A DNA stretch of 64,000 bases, from NCBI RefSeq assembly GCF_907164915.1, contig NC_061870.1, positions 5,422,273 through 5,486,272 of the forward strand. Reading direction: 5' to 3'. The notes under the pieces are model-generated. The model was given only the letters and a program-made list of their open reading frames with translations. It ran no database searches and was not told the origin of the DNA. Origin of the DNA: Impatiens glandulifera (Eukaryota; Streptophyta; Magnoliopsida; Ericales; Balsaminaceae). Of this stretch, positions 34,536-46,805 are shown one piece after another (within the stretch, counting starts at the first letter, position 1; every line of letters begins with the position of its first letter). A program made the translations under genes and the position numbers.

Positions 34536-35964
34536 TGTTAGATAAAATTAGATCGGTTAAATAAAACTTAACAAAAACAAATCCCTTGTGCAGGAACAGG
34601 CAAAGAATTCAACTGGTCAAAGAACTCAACCGGTTAAGGAATTCAACCGGTCAAAGTACTCAACCGGTTAAGAAACTCAACCGGTCAAGCAATCAAACCG
34701 ACCAAAAAACCTGACCGAACAAGAAAGACAAGATCGGTCAAATCAGAAGGCCAGAATCATTGAACAGTCGGTCAATCAGAAGCTATGGAAAATCTGGAAG
34801 TCATCCGGTTAACATAAACAACCGACCAGCATAAAAAGACACTTCGGGTATCTGTTGAGAATGATACCAAAGGAACAGACATAGTATTTCCATATTCATA
34901 CAAGTCTGACGACAGTCTGCATGCTGCAGAAGACCGTCCTACAAGATCTTTCCACTCCAGGATAAATCAGAAAGGAAATCTTCCAAGTACAAGCAACTGT
35001 CCAACCGACAGTTTCCATATTAAGTAATAGACAAACCTAGCCGGTTTGACCTACACACTAGAAGACTAGACCGCCAGGTCTGAAGACTAGACCGCCAGGT
35101 CTGAAGACTAGACCGCCAGGTCTGAAGACTAGACCGCCAGGTCTGAAGACTAGACCGCCAGGTTTGAATCACTGAACCTCTACTCAACCAATCAGATTCA
35201 AGGAAATGAAATGTGACCGTTGGCACATTTCACCTATAAAAGAAGGAGCTGAAGAGGAATAAATGCGGTTACAAGTTCTGAAAATTTTCTACAGCCTAAG
35301 TCAAAAATCGTGTTCTATCTCTAAAGAACTTAAGCCTTTATTTGAAGAGTAATTACAATTTCGGTTAAAATTGTACAGGTTTTATCGAGCAGAAAATAAG
35401 TCTCGATCGGATTGTGTGTGTATTCCTTAGTGAATATCCTTCTCGCGGTTTCGAGAGGAGGGGTGACGTAGGAGTTTTATCTTCGAACATCCATAAAATT
35501 ATGTCTTATTATTTACTTTCTGCTGGTTCTACATTCTAACCGACCTGTACTAACCTACCTACACCGCTCTAACCGACCTTACATTATCTAAACCGAATCA
35601 CCAAGTTACAAAAACCTATCTTGTTATTTACTTTCTGCTGCTTTACATTCTAACCGATCTGCACTAACCCACTAATACCGCTCCAACCGATTCAACATTA
35701 CCTAAACCAAATTACTAAGCTGCAAAACCGACCCAGCAATCTCCAAACCTGTCCTATTAAAATCCGGTTCTGCCTATCTCGTGTGTGTGCTGCTTCAACC
35801 TGAAACAAACCACTTCCGCGCTTGAACTCAGTTCAAGGGTTTGTGACAGTTTGTGTAGTATTGAAACCCCGGTGTTAATCTCTAACCGGATTAATCACCA
35901 CCCTTTGACTGAAACGCGATAACCGGCCAACCCCGGTTCCCCAGCCGCGACCTAGATCCTAACA
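34536..35964 (+). repeat. 3' LTR of element C
   Basis: 1429 bp. It is longer than the 5' LTR because it has five 21-bp units GAAGACTAGACCGCCAGGTCT (about 35062-35166) instead of two, and a second copy of a roughly 115-bp segment (about 35510-35720). Otherwise the two LTRs are very similar. Confidence 0.95.
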
Positions 35965-35969
35965 TTTTC

Positions 35970-38457
35970 CTTAATTATTATTGATGATTTTTCGCGATTT
36001 ACATGGGTAGCATTTTTACCATCAAAGGATAAAACTGTTGAAAACTTGATTATAATATTTAAAAGAATTCTGAATCAGAAATCTTTGAATATTGCATGCA
36101 TTAGAAGTGGCCAGGGAACTGAGTTTACTAACAGATACCTCTCATCTTATCTCAATGAATCTGGGATTAGGCACGAGTTGTCTAGTGTCAGAATTCCACA
36201 GCAGAATGGCATTGCTAAGAGAAGAGTGGAGACTCTAAAGGAAGTTGCGAGATCTATGCTATCTGAATCAGATGTACCTTAGAGGTTTTGGGAAGAAGCC
36301 ATAAATACTGCTTATTACACACAAATTGGTCAATAATTAACAAATGTTTTTGATAAAACTCCCTATGAAATGTATTACGGGAGAATTCCCACAGTTTCCT
36401 ACTTTAAAGTATTCGGGTGTAAATCTTTTATTCATAACAATGGAAAAGCTTATTTGACAACTTTTGATGCTAAAGTAGATGAGGGATTCATGTTGGGATA
36501 TTCCTCAGTAAGCAAGGCTTATAGAGTATACAACAACAAAACACAAACCGTTGAAGAATTCCTCCACGTAGTCTTTGATTAGCATGTTAAGAGCAAATCC
36601 ATTGATCCCATTGACCTTGCTGACAGACTAGAAGAGACAAGTCTTGAGTTTGTAAGTGAGGAAGAAGCTCTAGATAAACGGATTTCGTTGTCTGAGCCTA
36701 TGGTTGATCCGGTTAAGGTTCAACCAGACGTACAAACTCTTGTTCAACAAACTATTGAGAGTTCGGACGTCGCGGAGTCACTTGTTCAGATGACCAATCC
36801 CTTTGGATCCAACTTCAGACGGAACAAGAATCATCCACCAGAATTGATCATCAGAAATCCTTTATCTCCTCAAAGGACAATACGTCAATTTATGGATGAA
36901 ATTGCCAATTCTGCCTTTATTTCTCAAATTGAACCCAAGAAAATTGGTGAAGCAGTGGTTGATCTAGATTGGATAAACGCCATGCAGGAGGAGTTAAACC
37001 AATTTGTGAGAAATAAAGTGTGACATCTAACTCCTAGACCGACTGACTAGTTAGTCATAGGAACAAGATGGGTCTTTAGAAACAAGCTTAGTGAAGATGA
37101 TTTAGTTATTAGAAACAAAGCCCGTTTAGTTGCTCAAGGATACAGACAGGAGGAAAATATCGACTTTGATGAGTCTTTTGCACTTGTAGCAAGACTTGAG
37201 GCAATTAGAATCTTCCTAGCGTATGCATGATTTAAGAATTTTAAAGTCTTCCAGATGGATGTGAAAAGTGCATTTTTAAATGGTAAATTAAATGAAGATG
37301 TCTATGTTGAGAAAACCCCTGGTTTTGTAGATCATACGTCACCAAATCATGTTTATAAACTTGACAAAGCCCTGTACGGTCTGAAACAAGCTCCTAGAGC
37401 TTGGTATGACACTTTGACTGAATTTCTGTTTGATCATGATTTTGTTATTGGAACTGTGGATAAAACATTGTTTAGATTCACTAAAGACTCTCACATTCTA
37501 CTTGTTTAAATATATGTTGATGATATTATATTTTGTTCAACTAATCCCAAATTGTGTGAGAAATTTTCTAAGTTGATGCGGGACAGATTTGAAATTAGCA
37601 TGATGGGAGAATTAACTTTCTTCATCGGGCTTCAAGTACGTCAGCTGGAGAAAGGAACCTTCATCAATCAGGCCAAGTATACCAAAGAATTGCTAAAGAA
37701 GTTTGGGATGGAGAACTTCTCTGCTGCAGCCACTCCAATGATCTTCTCTAGTAAATTGGATAAAGATGAAGGTGGCCAAAGTGTTGATGTCACAGCATAT
37801 AGAGGTCTTATCGGGTCTTTGCTCTATGTGACTGCTAGTAGACCAAATATCCAATTTGCTGTTGGTGTCTGTGGAAGATTTCAGGCTAATCCTAAACACT
37901 CTCACTTTACTACTACTAAACGCATTCTTAAATATTTAAAGGGAACTCAAAATGTGGGACTGTGGTATCCGAAGGATTCAAGTTTCAATTTGACCAGTTT
38001 CTTAGATGCAGATTATGCAAGATGCAAAATTGATAGAAAGAGCACAAGTGGAACTTGCTAGTTCCTTGGAGATCGTCTTATCTCATGGTTTAGCAAAAAG
38101 CAGACGTTGGTTGCCACGTCCACAGCTGAAGTAGAGTATCTTGCTGCTGGTAGTTGTTGCTATCAACTTTTGTGGGTTCAACAACAGCTTAAAGACCATG
38201 GGATTGAGGCTGATGAATCTCCAATTTTCTACGACAACACTAGTGCAATCGCAATCACCTATAATCCTGTTCTACATTCTCGGATAAAGCATATCGAAAT
38301 CAGGCATCACTTTATCCGAGAGCATGTCAATCAGAAGCAGATTCGTCTTGAATATATTCCTATAAATCAACAAACGACATATATCTTCACGAAGCCTCTG
38401 CCCGAAGCTAAGTTTTCTCATTTTAGAAATAATTTAGGTCTTGTTGATCTTGATTGA
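35970..38457 (+). pseudogene. Element B pol, 3' part: integrase, RT, RNase H
   Basis: Continues the integrase cut at 22433, resuming with IIIDDFSRF. The integrase core (36046-36282) has FTNRYLSSYL and PQQNGIAKRR. RT has [11 protein letters not shown] (37250-37290) and YVDDIIF (37513-37533). RNase H runs to 38457 with ADYARC, AEVEYLAAGS and IFTKPL. Stops occur at 36280, 36580, 37021, 37507 and 38059, among others. The protein matches elements C and D along its whole length. Confidence 0.9.
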
Positions 38458-39191
38458 TGTTGTTATAAATTGAGGGGGGACATGTTGTTCAAAACTTAAC
38501 TGGACAGACAAGAAGAAAGAGGTCTTAATACGTCAAATAAATTAGAAGTTTAAGAAGCATAACTACTTAGACATACGTCTACTCAAACAGTTTTCATCTT
38601 CTTTCGGGAACTTATGTCTTGGTTTTTAACCTGGAAGGTTAGACGTATACGTCTAATAGACGTTATACGTTTTTACGTCAAGAGCAAGTGGAAGCTCACG
38701 TCTAATCAGACATATGTGCAGCACGCGTGGTTCATGCATAATTAGACGTGTCGTCTAATAGACAGATTTTTCAAGTAGAAGTGAAAAATGTGAAAAGTAG
38801 AATAAACGTCTAACTACTTGTGTACTTAGACTTTTTATCTTCTAGCTATCTGGACAACTGTCATCTGCATATGAACCTGTCTATGTACCTTTTTTCCGCC
38901 GAAAATAAACCAGTCACTTCTTAAATAAATTGAAGACAGGTGTCTCCCAATTTGTCAAGAGTGACTGACATTTCTAATATTATTTCCTTTATACGTTTAA
39001 CATTAACTGCATTTTTTCATGATTAACATTAACAGTTGTGTTTCTTGGGAATAGGTTTATGACTTTTTGACGGTTGGTATAATAATTAGATATTAACTAC
39101 ACGTTAGGTCCTTGATATTTAATGAATGGTATTACTCAAATGGTTGAGTACTCCTAAATCCATATCTCTCTATAGAATTCGAATCGTCAAA
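38458..39191. other. Element B spacer between pol and accessory ORF
   Basis: Just after pol is TTGAGGGGGACATG, also found after pol in D (57279-57295). Scattered TTAGACGT..ACGTCTAA motifs like those of the LTR occur at 38580-38830. TATAATAATTAG near 39078 might be a weak TATA box. Confidence 0.5.
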
Positions 39192-39953
39192 ATGACTTCC
39201 TTCTCTCCAAAATCTCTACAAGTAGATTTCCAGTCTATATCTACTATACCAATCCCTGGAATGGTTCAAATGTTTGAATCATTAACAACTTATGGGTTGA
39301 AGAAGTTTCTTCGCCCTCACTACATTTATCACGAACAAATCATTCGTGAGTTCTTTGAAACCGCTAAGTTTTACAACGACAAATATATCTGCGCAATTGT
39401 TCTTAGCATAATGATATGTTTTGATGAAGATACATTCAGCATGTTCTTCCTTCTCCCAACCGTAGGAATCCATGAGTTTCCTTCCTCCTCTCTTGAGATT
39501 TTGTCAGAGATGATGAATGTCTTCTCATATGCGACCCTTCCAGTGAAGTATCACGGGAAGAGTAGCTTCTTTAAAGTTGAGTATGCCTTACTCAGCGACA
39601 TCATCTCCAAATCCCTCCTTGCAAAATACTCCTCCTACATTTATTGTACGAAAGTCTTTGAGATTATGGTGGCCATCACAAGAGGTGTTGCCATCAACTA
39701 GACGAAGGTTCTCTTCGGCAACCTAGTCAAAATGCTCTATGCCCGGAATAAGATCTTCAGTTTTGATGCCCCTCTTGGCGCATTTCTTTGCTGTCTTTTC
39801 GATGAATCTGGTCACGAGTATCACTCATCCTCCAAAACCTTCAATAGCCAGAAGGTTGTTGATTATGTTCTTAGGGTTAACAGACTTAAATCAAAGAAAG
39901 GGAACAGAGGTGTCTACAACTCCGCTCTAACCGCAGTCTTAGATATTTCTTAA
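39192..39953 (+). pseudogene. Element B accessory ORF
   Basis: 254 codons from MTSFSPKSLQVDFQS, with one TAG at 39699-39701 in the N-W position (VAIN then TKVLFGNLV). Landmarks shared with the C accessory ORFs: LQVDF, YGLKKFLRP, REFFETAKF, FKVEYALLSDIISKSLL. A basic tail (RLKSKKGNRG) ends it. No membrane segment or signal peptide is visible. It is the closest relative of the accessory remnant in D. Confidence 0.72.
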
Positions 39954-40290
39954 GTTGTAGATTCTTCTTTCCAGATGATGTTAAAATGGGGGAAGAGAGA
40001 AAGGAGGATAGAATATTTTTCTTAGGGTTTTTAAGTTGTCTTGTGTTCTAAACTTATGTCATTTTGATGTTTTGGGAAAGATGTTTTGTGTTCCTCGTGA
40101 AAAACACCCCTGGTCATGCTTTTATCTGATAATTGTATTATTAGCATTATGAACTCTGTTCCTTTGAATTCTGTTTCTGAATACTGGTTTTTTGGAAAGT
40201 TTTCTTGTAAGATGGATGAACAAGTTTAACTCTTTATTTTATATGATGGGTGTTTAATTTGTTACCTATGTAAAGTTTTAACATTATCAT

Positions 40291-40305
40291 CAAAAAGGGG
40301 GAAAT
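40291..40305 (+). other. Polypurine tract of element B
   Basis: CAAAAAGGGGGAAAT directly before the 3' LTR. Confidence 0.85.
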
Positions 40306-41808
40306 TGTTGGGTCAAATTATTTTGACTAAGTGTCAAATTATTTTGACTAAGTGTTAAAGTAGTTTGACTATTGGAATTTTAATGATTTGATGTATATAA
40401 AACTCAATCTAAGCCGTCTAATTGTTTTTGGTGCAGGTGTATCGAAAACAACTTATATTAGACTAAGTCTTAATGAGGTTCATTAGACTAATTTGGCATT
40501 AGATGCATTGAGTTAGATGTGCAGTCTAACAGACGTAGTTAGACGTGCAGTCTAACAGACAGAGTTAGACGTGCAGTCTAACAGACAGAGTTAGAGGTGC
40601 AGTCTAACAGACGGAGTTAGAGGTGCAGTCTAACAGACGGAGTTAGAGGTGTAGTCTAACAGACGGAGTTAGAGGTGCACGTCTAACAAACGGAGTTAGA
40701 CGTGTAGTCTAACAGACGGAGTTAGACGTGCAGTCTAACAGATGAGAGTTAGACGTGCAGTCTAACTCCTTCAGATTAGTCTGAAGGGATGTATAGTTAG
40801 ACGTGCAGTCTAACTAATGGAAGTTAGACGTGCAGTCTAACTCCTTTAGATTAGTCTGAAGGGATGTGTTATTAGACGTGTTGTCTAATCCCAATAGACC
40901 AGGTGGTCTAATGGATCCTACTATTAGACGGGGGCATCTAATTTCATTAGACGAGGTCGTCTAAGTGAAATACGTCTAATGTTATGCTTGAGCAGTTGCT
41001 TGAAGTTAGCACCCGTCTACCCACGATCAACTAGCTGTACGCTACTCCTGCTCCACTTTCTTGTGAAGATCAGTACGATAGCCAGTTGCAACCAATTAAT
41101 TAATGCCACGTAAGTAAATATTCTTCCCACTACTTGTATTACAGGAATATCCTTGAAGAATATTTGGCGCTCTACCAAATTGGTACGGCCACGATCCTGG
41201 TGCTCAGAGTCTACTGTGTACTATGGAGGCATTCCAATGGAAGCTCTCCACGTGTCATTATGGAAGATTCGACCGTTCGTACCTTTTCCTTATTTAAAGA
41301 TTCTCAAGGACAACGAAATAACTACTGGAATTACAGAGTATTCAATCTATGCATACAAACGAGATGCTTTCTTGTGTTTTACTGTGTGTTCAATCAAGAG
41401 AGAGTTAGAATCAAAGCATTGTTTTAGTTAAGTGATATTCTTCATCATATTGTAAGTTGAACAAAGTCTGTTCTGTTCAACTGTGAGCTAATCGTGTAAC
41501 TATATTTGATTCAAAGTAACTTATAGTGAATCCTTCTGGTGGTTAGAAGAAGGGGTGACGTAGGAGAGTTAGCTCTGAACATCCATAAACAAACTGCTGT
41601 GTCTTTTCCATTCTATCATCTTCTTATTCTTGGTTCTTAGCTTCAAACCTGAGCAAACATTTCCACACTTGAATAGTTCAAGAGTTTACAAGGGTTTGTG
41701 CAGAATAGAAAGTGATTTAAATCTTTAACAAGATTTCTATCAAACCGTTTTTCTGAAGCCGACATCAATAGCCAGACCCCGTCTCTATTGCTGTTGCCGA
41801 TCCTATCA
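40306..41808 (+). repeat. 3' LTR of element B
   Basis: 1503 bp, same ends as the 5' LTR. It has a 26-bp minisatellite at about 40515-40765 and the two-hairpin block at 41530-41590. An extra copy of a short TTATTTTGACTAAGTGT segment is present near its start. Confidence 0.94.
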
Positions 41809-41813
41809 TAAAC

Positions 41814-42224
41814 AATTAAATAAAATCATCAATTGATCCAACGGTTGACATTGTTTGCCTTTTCATTTACCTTAATGTCTCTTCATTATAGAGTAATTGT
41901 TTGCCAAAATAATTAAGGCATTTAAAATCCAATACAAACGTTACATGGCTTTCCAATTTTTAATAATAATATTAAATTATCATAGCAATTAATAATATTA
42001 ACAAACTCATGTAAGTTACACTACAAATTAACAACATTTGTTAATTGGTCATTAAGGAAATTTCGATCAATTAATTTAAATTAAATGATTCAAATTATAT
42101 ATTTGGATCAAATTTTACCCTTTAAATCATGTTTAATTTAATGTGAAGTTGATTTGATTTATTACCCATATTCTAATTTCCAATCATTAATGGAATTTAT
42201 AGAATTAGTTTAAAATTTTCAACA
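41814..42224 (-). repeat. Possible older LTR, right part
   Basis: AT-rich continuation of 19441-19761 across element B. It ends TTTTCAACA before ATCCCCCAT, a minus-strand polypurine-like junction. No coding potential. Confidence 0.35.
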
Positions 42225-43165
42225 ATCCCCCATATTAATGGAAATTGAAAGGTTCACCCGGTGAAAAGTTCAGTAGTTTCTACATAGGATAGGTAGGTTT
42301 AACCCTTTAAACGTTCTCTTATGAAAGTATATAACTTTACTAGCCGATTAGTAGACTCAATGTCCTTGACCTATTCTTCCATTTGTATAAACGATTACAC
42401 ACTTTCACATAGAATTCTCCCTGATACATGTCAAGCTCTCATGGTTGTGTCCGTTTTGCCCATGGAACATTCGTCTGATTCTGTGTTATGGTCTAGAATT
42501 GAGCCGTGCAATTCCTTCGAAGCAGCCCCACTCCTCCCTCACATAGGTGATATCTTTTCTCACAAAGAATCTTTAAAAGCGATATGCTTATCCTCGTCAA
42601 AATATATATTGTTTCATTATAAGATTAATCCTCAATAATAACTTTTCAAGTCATTACAATTAGGTTATCCCATTGAATCTAGTTCTTGAGATCTTCAGTC
42701 TCCATAGGTTGGGTTTTCCTTCATACCAACTTATAGTAGGCTAATATCTCGAAAGACTTCAAACTAACTCTCCATTTAATAATTTTATTAGTGGATCCAC
42801 AATGTTATCTTTGATTAACATAATCAAATGTGATAACTCTATTAGAGAATATAGTTTAATGACATTATGTCTAAGACATTTATGTCTAGACTTGTCATAG
42901 ACTCTAAGATTATTCAATTTTCAAAATTATCACAATAATTAGAAATTTTCATTGGTACATTCTTAGATAATCTGGTAATATCTTCTAATAAGAAGCATAT
43001 TCATTCGTACATGCTTACCATTTAATTTGTTTTATGAAAATATTATTTTCTTGGATAACTAGTAGACAAAATATCTTTGAACTACTTTACCTTCGTGTAA
43101 ACGATTATATAGTTTGCATAAAAATATTTTATTTTTTGACATAAGTCAAAATTATAGATTATAAC
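42225..43165. other. Non-coding, probably interior of an older retroelement
   Basis: No protein family is recognised. The less AT-rich stretch 42320-42640 is open but does not look coding. It may be the non-coding inside of the element whose LTR was split by B. Confidence 0.35.
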
Positions 43166-44392
43166 TGTTAGATTAAGTTAAATAAAGAAAGTGAAAATTA
43201 ATTAAAAGAGAAATAATTAATTGAGGAAAAATGTTTTAATAAACTTGAGTGAATAAGTTTAAATCAATACGACATTGTTGACATAGTTTTAATGATGTGG
43301 TCTGAATAAAATTAAGTTGTGTAAATTGTCGTTGCGCAGGTACAACTCAAAAGACGTATGTCTTCAAATGCAGTTTGAAGCAAGCACGAGCAGACGAAGT
43401 CTGAACTTCTACAGATTAGTAGTCTGAAGAAGTGTGCGAGTAAACGTCTTACGTCAGTAGCCGTCTGAAGAAACGTCTGATGCATTGCTTCAGTAGCCGT
43501 CTGAAGAAGCATCTAATTATCAATTCAGCTCATGAACTTGGCAATCAACAGTATTCATCATTAGTCGTCTGCTAAGATAGCTTAACACGCTATAACTACT
43601 TGTCTACCACATATTTAAATATTCTCCAGCTCACGTTCTGTACTGTTCCGTACACCACCTTCTTCTGAATATTCTACAGTACGATCCGACACGTCACGAT
43701 CAAAGACATATACTTTGATGTACGATTCGTACTCATGGAGTGCGTCCGACGGATAGCTGACACGTGTCCAAAAGAAGTTTTGACCATTGGTGCACTTCAT
43801 TATTAAAGGTGATCCAAGGACAACAGAGAATTTCTCCGAGACTATTGAACAATCTTGGACCTAACTTCGAACAATTACCCGGTCGCTCACAAACTCTCTC
43901 TAAGAATTACAAAATGTTGTGCATACTCTTGCTCTAAGATCATTTTGTAATTCATCTAGTTTTCTTTCTGTGTGAAATTTAAGTATTGTAAGTTGAATAG
44001 GGTTTGTCTGTTCAACAAAATGTTAATTAGAAGTTCAGAAACAGACAGTTGTTAAGTCCTATGTGTCTAATAGGGTTTGTATAGTGTCTATACAAATCAA
44101 AGCCTTATAGTGAATATCCTTCTAGAAACTGAAGAAGGGGTGACGTAGGAGTTTTATCTCCGAACATCCATAAAACAACTTGTGTTATTTACTTTTTGCA
44201 TCTTTCAATCATTTATCTGCCACTTCAAATCGAGCAAGCATTTCTGTACTTGAAGAAGTTTAAGATCTTGCGAAGATTTGTGAAGAATAGAAACAGATTC
44301 TTAATCCCTAATAGGATTAAAATCAAATTAAAAATGTTAAGTTGTCAACTATACTAAGACCTCTTCTCTCTATTGTCGACACCGATCCTTAA
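43166..44392 (+). mobile_element. Solo LTR E of the copia group
   Basis: 1227 bp, starting TGTTAGATTAAG and ending ACCGATCCTTAA, flanked by ATAAC on both sides (43161-43165 and 44393-44397). It carries the two-hairpin block (44116-44176) and the TTTGTGAAGAATAGAAA segment seen near the ends of its relatives. It has only scattered GTCTGAAG motifs and no expanded minisatellite. Confidence 0.85.
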
Positions 44393-46389
44393 ATAACGTT
44401 TAATCTATCAATCATAATTTTCTTAGAAGATTTCCACACGTAGATTGCACTTTCAAGTGTAAACATATTCACTTGTAGATGTAAAATCTTTCATTTAATA
44501 ATATCGATATATCATTTGATAACAACATGATATTTTGTGTAGTGCAATTCACATCCTTAATGGATTTAATCATTTTTATCGTAATTTTCAACGATAAAAT
44601 ATCATACAAAAGACACGTAATGAAACAATTTTCATAGTTTTCATGATATATATAATTGTCACATTCAATTTTTAATAAAAGTATGATCAAATTTTCATAT
44701 CATTATTATAAAATTTGTTATAAGTCATATCAAGATTTTATAAATTTTCCTTTTCATTTATATGATAAAATCCTTTTGAAGACATTGGTTCTTCAATTTT
44801 TTATGAAAGTAATGTCAAAATATGACACGTTTCTTGATTCAAAACCCTCAAATTTAAAATATCAATTTGAGCACCAACTCAGCAAATACAAACAAGACAC
44901 TTTCTTGTTATTTTATATCATTTTGTAAAGTTGTGCAATTTTATCTTTTATAGAGAACATATTTCTCTAACTTAAATTATCTTTTATTTATCATAATATA
45001 CACAATTATTTTTGTGTTATTATTAATAAAAATATTTGTCCCCACATTCGTGTTGTTACCATTTTTTTAAATCACACACATTTATATGATTTAAATTAAT
45101 GATTTTCTAATTAAGAAATTGTCACACAATTCTTTTACAAATTTCTTTTGTTATATTTATCATACAATAAATAAGATAACTATATTATAAATATTTAATT
45201 GAATAACACTTAATTTATATAAAAGAAACTATAATATTTAATCAAATAAATATTCACCATATCACATTATTTCTACAAAAGAAATCATAATGTTTCAAGC
45301 ATCTTTGACCGAAGTCGCTTAAACAATAATTTATTTTCGGTTGCACGTTTGAATCCCTTAATATCAGCACGGTTGCCACATTATTCTCAAATCAAACAAG
45401 ATTTTCTTGTAATTTTTTGATTTCAAAATTATCAAATTAAGTAAGTCTTAACGATACAATTGAAAAATGTATGTCAAATATGTTATATTAAACCAAAATT
45501 AATATATATATATATATTTATATTTATATATATCCATATATATGATGTTATATATTAAATTTTTTTTTAATTTTAGTCAACACAATAAAACAACTATATA
45601 TAATATATATAGTCAATAACTTATAAACATAGTCAAATAAATAATATGCCATATATTATTAAACAAATATATATACAATTTCATATATCATTAAAAATAC
45701 CTTATAAAATACATAATAATTAATTAGAATATTAATTATTACAATTAATTAGAATGTTGACCATTTATCTTTAATCAAATATAAAACTAACTAATTATAT
45801 AAATAAGTATTCATCTCATCAATTATTCGTTTATTAATTAATTAGATGACCTTTAATATTCTATAACAAATCTTTGTCAATTAAAACAAATTTCAAAATT
45901 ATCTATTAAAATAAAATAGACAGAAAATAAATCTTTGTTTATATATGTATATAAATTTCTAAATAATCATACTTATTATGAATGAACATGAATCATTATA
46001 TTATTAGCTAATATGCATGATATACATAAATAATAACATAGCAACCTAATCAAATAAAACATAACTATAAATGTATTTCATGTCTTTATCGAACCACTTA
46101 CATTACTATTTTTGAAACAATAATCGACGTGAAACGACTATAAATGCTCAAAATAAATATGGGTGGATAGTTCTCATGAGACAATTCTTGCGAAGATAAT
46201 TTCGACTAACATAGTCATGTCTCTTTAAATGCATGATTAGAATAAGTTCTAACACAAATAAATTATTTAATCTGATTATACAAATGACATTGATTTTTTT
46301 GTCATGATTAATCCCATAATTTCTATAGAAGAAATTAAAATGTTTCAAAATATTAATGACAACATCATTTTGACAAATTAAATTTATAT
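44393..46389. other. Very AT-rich region; no gene seen
   Basis: Low-complexity AT-rich DNA with TATATA runs (45500-45610). Short open stretches here have no protein-like composition. Probably decayed element interior. Confidence 0.45.
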
Positions 46390-46700
46390 ATAAGAAATTG
46401 TTATGATCTCATTCATCTCAAAAGAATGATTTTCACATCAATGACTCAAATAATTTTAAGAAGTCTGATTTTTATAAAGAAATTATTGAGTACTTCATTC
46501 ATCTCCAACATTAATGAATATAATCATTATAAGGATTCTGATATCTATAGAGAAATTATTGATTACCCCATTCATCTCCAACATCAATGACTAAAATTAT
46601 TTTAAATAATATGATTTTTATCAAGAAATCATTGACTATCCATTAATTTCATAATTTTTACAAAAAAATTGGAATGGTTTCAACATCAATAATGACTAAA
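46390..46700. repeat. Degenerate tandem repeat, period about 73 bp
   Basis: Landmarks GATTTTTAT.AAGAAAT and TTCATCTCCAACAT..AATGA recur near 46467, 46540 and 46613. About four units. Confidence 0.55.
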
Positions 46701-46721
46701 GTCATTATTAACAAGTTTGAT

Positions 46722-46805
46722 CATTGGCTAAAATGAGATTCGAACTGGGGACCTTTCAAATTGCACCCTTGCATCCGAACTTTGAACCACTGCACCAACA
46801 CACTC
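46722..46805 (-). repeat. tRNA-like or SINE-head sequence
   Basis: On the minus strand it reads TGGTGCAGTGGTTCAAAG (box A-like) and, about 40 bp later, CCCCAGTTCGAATCTC (box B-like). The spacing fits a tRNA, but I cannot fold a full cloverleaf, so it is a tRNA-derived repeat or tRNA pseudogene rather than a tRNA gene. Confidence 0.45.

Larger units (their letters stand above)
22434..35964 (+). mobile_element. Copia element C, complete, nested in element B
   Basis: LTRs at 22434-23685 and 34536-35964 lie between perfect TTTTC duplications (22429-22433 and 35965-35969). It carries gag, pol, three accessory ORFs and a polypurine tract, 13.5 kb in all. It inserted into B's integrase gene, so it is younger than B. 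CCGGT/AACCG motifs are dense throughout, unlike the AT-rich surroundings, and its proteins are the best preserved of any element here. Confidence 0.96.
19762..41808 (+). mobile_element. Copia element B, complete but split by element C
   Basis: TG..CA LTRs at 19762-21268 and 40306-41808 lie between perfect TAAAC duplications (19757-19761 and 41809-41813). Inside are a primer-binding site, a deleted gag, pol split at 22433/35965 by element C, an accessory ORF (39192-39953) and a polypurine tract. Without C the element is about 8.5 kb. Gag lacks its zinc knuckle and pol carries stops, so it is non-autonomous. Confidence 0.95.

Noticed and set aside
42321..42638. Open frame of about 105 codons
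   Set aside because: No recognised motif, and its flanks look like retroelement non-coding DNA.
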